From an uncultured Eubacteriales bacterium (GTDB lineage Bacteria > Bacillota > Clostridia > Oscillospirales > UBA644): a stretch of 11,374 nucleotides of DNA. Under the pieces are notes generated by a model. The model had not been told where the DNA came from, did not search any database, and saw only the letters and a program-made list of their open reading frames with translations. The position numbers and the translations under genes are program-made. The stretch is from positions 1-11,374 of the forward strand of contig CAJLLT010000032.1 of assembly GCA_905207625.1 (NCBI GenBank), read 5' to 3'. Shown here piece by piece: positions 7,409-11,374 of this stretch (position 1 is the stretch's first letter; each line of letters starts with the position of its first letter).

Positions 7409-8023
7409 TTGGAACAGAACGAAATATCAAGGGCAACGTTGGGGCGTATCCCGACATATCTGAAATATTTGCAGGATCTGCCCGAAGAAGTACTTCATAT
7501 CTCGGCGACTTCCATTGCCCGAGACCTGGGCCTTGGAGAGGTTCAGGTGCGCAAAGATCTGGGAGCTGTAAGCAACATGGGTAAGCCCCGGATAGGATAC
7601 CTGAAAACGGAGTTGGAACAGTGTCTTGAAAAGATACTGAAAGCCGGAAACGGAAAAGCGGTGATCGTAGGAGCGGGAAAACTGGGAAAAGCTCTCCTTG
7701 ATTACGGCGGATTTTCCGATTACGGCATTTCCATGCTTGCGGCATTTGACCTTAAGGTATCGGAACTGGGGACTACAGGAGACGGCAAAAAGATCCTTCC
7801 TATGGCACAACTCCCGGGTTTCTGCAAGGAAAACGATGTAAAAATAGGTGTTATCGCCGTCCCTGCGACGGCGGCACCGCAGGTATACAAAGAACTGTAC
7901 GGATGCGGCATCAGGGCTTTCTGGTGCTTTGCTCCGTGTAAACTTCCCCACGACCCGGATGCGGTCGTACAGTATGAGAATATGGCACTGTCCCTGGCGC
8001 ACCTGAAAATGCAGATCAAATAG
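7409..8023 (+). CDS. rex: Rex, redox-sensing transcriptional repressor
   Basis: The 204-residue product matches the Rex family in length and order. The N-terminal winged-helix DNA-binding domain (about 1-78) starts with the typical ISRATLGRIPTYLKYL and includes the recognition region VQVRKDLGAVS (46-55). A Rossmann domain follows, with VIVGAGKLGKALLDY (85-99), an AAFD strand (111-114), VIAVPATAA (148-156) and a C-terminal helix for domain swapping (about 184-204). Rex dimers bind DNA when NADH/NAD+ is low and release it when NADH is high, controlling fermentation and hydrogenase genes. The start is a TTG at 7409, supported by GGGAGG at 7396-7401 about 7 bases upstream and by alignment of the first helix; no ATG fits. 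Its position between the hydrogenase and the sensor genes suggests local feedback, although I found no clear Rex operator in the window. Confidence 0.94.
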   Translation: MEQNEISRATLGRIPTYLKYLQDLPEEVLHISATSIARDLGLGEVQVRKDLGAVSNMGKPRIGYLKTELEQCLEKILKAGNGKAVIVGAGKLGKALLDYGGFSDYGISMLAAFDLKVSELGTTGDGKKILPMAQLPGFCKENDVKIGVIAVPATAAPQVYKELYGCGIRAFWCFAPCKLPHDPDAVVQYENMALSLAHLKMQIK

Positions 8024-8087
8024 CACTTTTTTGCTGAAAAGGAGTTTTTCTCCCAACAGCCTACCTATGTTTCGAAGGGTGATAAGA

Positions 8088-8348
8088 ATGATAGTTCAGA
8101 TTTGCGTAGGCTCCGCCTGTCATCTGAAGGGTTCGGAAAAGATAGTCGGACTTTTTCAGAAAGCAATTGCAGACAATGATCTTGATACGGAGGTTGCCCT
8201 TGCGGGGAGCTTCTGCACCGGAAGATGCAACCGTGTCGGGGTGACTGTCACCGTGGATGATGAGGTCTACACCGGTATTACCCCGGAGGGCTTTGAGACG
8301 TTTTTTGAGGATAAGGTACTGAATAGAATACGCAACGAAAGGACCTGA
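8088..8348 (+). CDS. Small thioredoxin-like [2Fe-2S] ferredoxin next to the sensory hydrogenase
   Basis: This 86-residue protein is a paralogue of the product at 7120-7374. Cysteines C6 and C11 (ICVGSACHLKG) and C43 and C47 (FCTGRCNRVGV) form a thioredoxin-like [2Fe-2S] site. The reading frame is open back to 8031, but the upstream residues are unlike the family and lack a good ribosome site. The ATG at 8088 puts the ICVG motif at the same distance from the start as in the paralogue and has GAAGGGTGA (8074-8082) just upstream. It ends 3 bases before the sensory hydrogenase gene, so it probably delivers or withdraws electrons for that protein, or acts as a separated domain of it. That role is inferred from context alone. 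Confidence 0.82.
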   Translation: MIVQICVGSACHLKGSEKIVGLFQKAIADNDLDTEVALAGSFCTGRCNRVGVTVTVDDEVYTGITPEGFETFFEDKVLNRIRNERT

Positions 8349-8351
8349 CGT

Positions 8352-10025
8352 ATGGACTGCCTTACATTGAAAAAATCCAACTGCAAAAACTGCTACAAAT
8401 GCCTCAGACACTGCCCTGTCAAATCAATCCGGTTTTCGGGCAATCAGGCATATATCGTGTCAAATGAGTGTATTCTCTGCGGACAGTGCTTTGTGGTATG
8501 TCCCCAGGATGCCAAGCAGATAGTCAGTGAAACGGAAGCGGTAAAGGTACTTCTGCAAAGCAGTGACCCGGTATTTGTCAGCCTTGCGCCCTCATTTATC
8601 GCAAACTATGAAGGTGTGGGGATAGACTCCATGCGTGAGGCACTGCGAAAACTGGGCTTCTACGATGTGGAAGAAACGGCTATAGGTGCCACTATAGTCA
8701 AAAACGAATACGAAAATATGGTCAGACGCCAACAGCAGGACATTATCATAACCTCCTGCTGTCACTCGGTAAATCTTCTTATCCAGAAATATTTTCCGGA
8801 AGCCCTTCCCTACCTTGCGGACGTTATTTCCCCGATGCAGGCCCACTGTAAGGACATCAAGCGCAGATATCCAAACGCAAAGATCGTTTTTATCGGACCC
8901 TGCGTGGCGAAAAAGGACGAGGCACATTACTATGAGGGATATGCCGATGCGGTACTGACATACGATGAGCTGACCGCATGGCTCAAGGCGGAAAACATCG
9001 AACTGAAACCTGAAACCGCGGAAAATCCCAAAAGCCGGGCAAGATTCTTTCCAACCACCGGCGGGATACTAAAAACAATGGATGTCAGCGACAGCAGATA
9101 TACATATCTTGCCGTGGACGGTGCGGAAAACTGCATTGCGGCACTGAAGGATATCTGCAGCGGCAAAGTTCACAACTGCTTCGTGGAAATGTCCATATGC
9201 GCCGGTAGCTGTATAGGCGGACCTATAATGGAAAAGGCACACCGTTCACCGGTCAGGGATTACAGCGCCGTGGCGCGGAACGCCGGCAAGGAGGACTTTG
9301 AGGTAATACAGCCTGACGGGCTGGCTCTGAAAAAGACACTGACCTCCATTCCGAAAAAACTTCAGGCACCCACTGAGGAAGAAATTACCGAAATACTGCA
9401 CCAGATGGGAAAAATGAAACCCTCCGACGAGCTTAACTGCGGCTCCTGCGGTTACAATACCTGCCGCGAAAAAGCCGTGGCAATTTATCAGGGAAAAGCT
9501 TCTATTTCCATGTGTCTGCCCTATCTGAAGGAAAAGGCGGAAAGCTTTTCCGACACCATTATGAGAAACACCCCCAACGGGCTTATTGTACTCAATGAAA
9601 AACTTGAGGTCCAGCAGATAAACAAGGCGGCGCAGAAGATACTCAGCATCCGCCGCACTTCGGATATTCTCGGGGACCAGGTCATACGCATCTATGACCC
9701 GGACGATTTTATTGAAGTCCTCAGCAGTGGCAACGACATACGGAACAAGCGTGTCTATCTTGCCGAATACGAAAAATACGTTGAGGAAAGTATTATCTAT
9801 GATAAGGAATTCCGTATGCTTTTCTGTATTCTCCGTGATGTGACCGAAGAAGAGGTTCAGCGGAAGAAAAAGGAAACCATCAGCCGTCAGACCGTGGAGG
9901 TTGCGGACCGGGTGGTGGATAAGCAGATGCGGATAGTCCAGGAAATAGCCTCCCTGTTGGGAGAAACTGCGGCAGAAACCAAAATTGCCCTTTCCAAACT
10001 GAAGGAGTCCATCAGCGATGAATAA
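8352..10025 (+). CDS. hydS: HydS-type sensory [FeFe]-hydrogenase with PAS domain
   Basis: This 557-residue protein is a putative H2 sensor of the group C [FeFe]-hydrogenases. Two ferredoxin-type [4Fe-4S] sites (C11/14/17/21 and C40/43/46/50) lead to an H-cluster domain whose signatures are diverged: TSCCHSV (134-140), GPCVAKKDEA (182-191) and EMSICAGSCIGG (279-290). All four H-cluster cysteines (C137, C184, C283, C287) are present, but the usual Met before the second and third signatures is Gly (G182) and Ser (S281). After it come a further [4Fe-4S] module (C363, C366, C371, C388; LNCGSCGYNTC), a PAS domain (about 397-497) and a charged coiled coil (about 497-556) with no kinase domain. It lacks the N-terminal NuoG-like domains of HydA. 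Its 3' end overlaps the phosphatase gene by 8 bases, so the phosphatase is the likely output. The start at 8352 has GAAAGGA at 8337-8343. Sensing of H2 is known only for homologues. Confidence 0.93.
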   Translation: MDCLTLKKSNCKNCYKCLRHCPVKSIRFSGNQAYIVSNECILCGQCFVVCPQDAKQIVSETEAVKVLLQSSDPVFVSLAPSFIANYEGVGIDSMREALRKLGFYDVEETAIGATIVKNEYENMVRRQQQDIIITSCCHSVNLLIQKYFPEALPYLADVISPMQAHCKDIKRRYPNAKIVFIGPCVAKKDEAHYYEGYADAVLTYDELTAWLKAENIELKPETAENPKSRARFFPTTGGILKTMDVSDSRYTYLAVDGAENCIAALKDICSGKVHNCFVEMSICAGSCIGGPIMEKAHRSPVRDYSAVARNAGKEDFEVIQPDGLALKKTLTSIPKKLQAPTEEEITEILHQMGKMKPSDELNCGSCGYNTCREKAVAIYQGKASISMCLPYLKEKAESFSDTIMRNTPNGLIVLNEKLEVQQINKAAQKILSIRRTSDILGDQVIRIYDPDDFIEVLSSGNDIRNKRVYLAEYEKYVEESIIYDKEFRMLFCILRDVTEEEVQRKKKETISRQTVEVADRVVDKQMRIVQEIASLLGETAAETKIALSKLKESISDE

Positions 10026-11190
10026 CTTATGCGCAGACATAGGATGGAAAAGCATAAATCATGAGGGTGAACAGCTCTGCGGGGACCATGTGGACATTGT
10101 GGAACAGAATGAAAACTCCACGGTGGTGGTACTGGCGGACGGACTGGGAAGCGGAGTAAAGGCAAGTATTCTCTCCACCCTTACCTCCAAGATCATATCC
10201 ACAATGATGGCAGAGGGACTTGCACTTGAGGAATGTGTTTCCACCATTGCCGCTACCCTGCCGATATGCTCGGTGCGGGGAGTTGCCTACTCAACCTTTA
10301 CTATTATCCATATAATAAATAATTCCTCAGCGGAGCTTATACAGTTTGACAATCCTCTGATCATACTTATCCGCGACGGGGAAAACTTTGAATATCAGAA
10401 AAGCGAGCTGAATATAGACGGCAAAAGGATCTACAAATCCGTCATCGATCTGCAGGAGGGAGACGTTTTTGTCGCAATGAGCGACGGGTGCCCTCACGCG
10501 GGAATAGGGACAGTGTATAACTTCGGCTGGAAACGGGAAGATATCGCTGATTTCATGAAAACCCTTGTTCCGGTTGGATATACCGCAAAGACACTTTCCA
10601 CTATGCTTGTGGATGAATGTGACAAACAGTATGGCCATCACCCCGGTGATGACGCCACGGCGTGCGTGGTTCGGATCAGAAGACGTGAGCCCATGAATCT
10701 GCTGTTCGGTCCCCCGAGAAACAGGGATGACTGCGGAAGAATGATGTCCCTGTTTTTCTCCAAGGAGGGCAAGCACATAATCTGCGGCGGAACCACATCG
10801 TCAATAGCTGCGGAATATCTCGGAAAACCTCTGAAAACAAGCCTGAAGTTTGAACGCAGCGACGTTCCCCCCATTGCCGAGATCGAAGGAGTAGATCTTG
10901 TTACGGAAGGGGTCATAACCATAAACAAGGTTATTGAATACGCAAAGGACGTCCTGGGAAGCAATGAAAAGTACGAGGAATGGAGTTTCAACCGTGACGG
11001 TGCATCCATGATCTGCCGTATGCTTTTCGAGGAAGCCACTGACATTAACTTTTTCGTAGGCAGAGCTGTGAACCCGGCTCATCAGAACCCGGAACTCCCC
11101 ATAAATTTCAACATAAAGATGAACCTTGTGGAGGAGCTTTCAAAATGCCTGAGGCAGATGGGAAAACATGTAAAGGTCTGCTACTTCTGA
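10018..11190 (+). CDS. PP2C/SpoIIE-type serine/threonine phosphatase with extra C-terminal domain
   Basis: The 390-residue product has a PP2C-like phosphatase domain of the SpoIIE/RsbU type in about residues 1-222. Metal-binding motifs are visible: VVVLADGLGSG (36-46, D41), FVAMSDGCPHAG (151-162, D156) and GDDATACVV (210-218, D211/D212). A segment of about 165 residues follows (225-390), with ICGGTTSSIAAEYLG (255-269) and GVDLVTEGVITINKV (291-305); I do not recognise it as a named domain. The start overlaps the hydS stop by 8 bases, implying coupled translation and a shared pathway. The natural reading is that H2 or redox state sensed by HydS alters dephosphorylation of a serine or threonine protein. 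No anti-sigma or anti-anti-sigma partner is encoded in the window, so the target is unknown. There are no membrane segments. The gene is followed by a terminator and closes the operon. Confidence 0.9.
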   Translation: MNNLCADIGWKSINHEGEQLCGDHVDIVEQNENSTVVVLADGLGSGVKASILSTLTSKIISTMMAEGLALEECVSTIAATLPICSVRGVAYSTFTIIHIINNSSAELIQFDNPLIILIRDGENFEYQKSELNIDGKRIYKSVIDLQEGDVFVAMSDGCPHAGIGTVYNFGWKREDIADFMKTLVPVGYTAKTLSTMLVDECDKQYGHHPGDDATACVVRIRRREPMNLLFGPPRNRDDCGRMMSLFFSKEGKHIICGGTTSSIAAEYLGKPLKTSLKFERSDVPPIAEIEGVDLVTEGVITINKVIEYAKDVLGSNEKYEEWSFNRDGASMICRMLFEEATDINFFVGRAVNPAHQNPELPINFNIKMNLVEELSKCLRQMGKHVKVCYF

Positions 11191-11212
11191 TACAAAACCG
11201 ATATAACTGACA

Positions 11213-11247
11213 AAAAAGACCGTACCCATAAAAGGTACGGTCTTTTT
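11213..11247 (+). terminator. Intrinsic terminator closing the hydrogenase-sensor operon
   Basis: AAAAAGACCGTACC (11213-11226) pairs perfectly with GGTACGGTCTTTTT (11234-11247) around a 7-base loop, and the T-run ends the stem. Because the left arm begins with an A-run, the structure can terminate transcription from either strand. It starts 22 bases after the phosphatase stop codon. Confidence 0.9.
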
Positions 11248-11257
11248 GTATAACGAA

Positions 11258-11280
11258 AACCACGCGATAGTCGCGTGGTT
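11258..11280. repeat. Perfect 10-bp hairpin, candidate IS200/IS605 left-end structure
   Basis: AACCACGCGA (11258-11267) and TCGCGTGGTT (11271-11280) form a perfect 10-bp stem with a TAG loop. No T-run follows. Short GC-rich subterminal hairpins of this kind mark the ends of IS200/IS605-family elements, where the single-strand transposase TnpA recognises them. The identification rests on this hairpin together with the downstream ribosome-site-sequestering repeat. The transposase itself lies outside the window, so the assignment is provisional. Confidence 0.5.
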
Positions 11281-11304
11281 AAATAGAGGTTAACCGGTGA
11301 GCAG

Positions 11305-11374
11305 AAATCCTCCAAATAAGGTATAATTAGAATGACCTGCCAGTCAAAACTAAGAAAACATATTTGGAGGATTT
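11305..11374 (+). promoter_or_regulatory. Inverted repeat that can sequester a ribosome binding site
   Basis: AAATCCTCCAAATA (11305-11318) is the exact reverse complement of TATTTGGAGGATTT (11361-11374), separated by 42 bases. The right arm contains GGAGG and the left arm its anti-Shine-Dalgarno complement CCTCC. A TATAAT box at 11322-11327 lies between the arms, with no good -35 box upstream. RNA started from it would begin near 11334 and lack the left arm, leaving the ribosome site free. RNA entering from upstream would contain both arms and fold the site shut. The pairing is seen directly; the control function is inference. Confidence 0.6.

Larger units (their letters stand above)
11258..11374 (+). 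mobile_element. Probable left end of an IS200/IS605-like insertion sequence, truncated by the window
   Basis: The last 117 bases hold a subterminal-type hairpin (11258-11280), a TATAAT box (11322-11327) and a GGAGG ribosome site (11366-11370) that points to a start codon just beyond the window end. The GGAGG lies in one arm of a perfect 14-bp inverted repeat. This arrangement (structured left end, weak promoter, then a translation start occluded in read-through RNA) is characteristic of compact transposase genes such as IS200 tnpA. No transposase residue is visible, and the outer boundary cannot be fixed; it probably lies between the terminator and the hairpin. An unrelated small gene with a regulated leader is the alternative. 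Confidence 0.45.

Noticed and set aside
8033..8060. Weak hairpin after rex (GCTG/CAGC and GGAG/CTCC)
   Set aside because: Two 4-bp stems with an internal loop and no T-run. This is within chance expectation and not enough for a terminator.
8031..8087. N-terminal extension of the second small ferredoxin from a start at 8031
   Set aside because: The extra residues are unlike the paralogue and lack a good ribosome site. The ATG at 8088 aligns with the family start.

Overview
The window looks like a chromosomal segment of a strictly anaerobic, hydrogen-producing Firmicute of the class Clostridia. The gene set (electron-bifurcating [FeFe]-hydrogenase, NfnAB transhydrogenase, Rex, a sensory [FeFe]-hydrogenase) and the strong AGGAGG-type ribosome binding sites resemble ruminal or gut Ruminococcus-like fermenters. 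That placement is inference from gene content, not from a marker gene. All ten genes lie on the + strand, closely packed or overlapping, and only two intergenic regions exceed 100 bases.

Layout. (1) Bases 34-2886: a Nudix hydrolase and the two subunits of NfnAB, the NADH-dependent reduced ferredoxin:NADP+ oxidoreductase. (2) Bases 2887-3065: a 179-base gap with a strong RNA hairpin but no U-tract, and the probable leader of the next operon. (3) Bases 3066-7116: hydC-hydB-hydA, the trimeric NAD(H)- and ferredoxin-dependent electron-bifurcating [FeFe]-hydrogenase. (4) Bases 7120-7374: a small thioredoxin-like [2Fe-2S] protein. (5) Bases 7409-8023: rex, the NADH/NAD+-sensing repressor. (6) Bases 8088-8348: a second small thioredoxin-like [2Fe-2S] protein. 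(7) Bases 8352-11190: a putative H2-sensing [FeFe]-hydrogenase with a PAS domain (HydS type), overlapping a PP2C/SpoIIE-type serine/threonine phosphatase with an extra C-terminal domain. (8) Bases 11213-11247: an intrinsic terminator. (9) About 11258 to the window end: a perfect hairpin and a ribosome-site-sequestering inverted repeat, probably the left end of an IS200/IS605-like element whose transposase would start beyond the window.

How it fits together. NfnAB and HydABC are both flavin-based bifurcating enzymes that connect the ferredoxin, NADH, NADPH and H2 pools. Rex would read NADH/NAD+, and HydS would read H2 (or ferredoxin redox state) and pass the signal through its PAS domain and coiled coil to the phosphatase. 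The locus therefore appears to encode the H2-evolving machine together with two independent sensors of its substrate and product. Each H-cluster protein has its own adjacent small [2Fe-2S] protein. The phosphatase target, the function of its C-terminal domain, and the unusual H-cluster surroundings of HydS are the least explained parts. No hydE/F/G maturase genes are present, so maturation must be encoded elsewhere.
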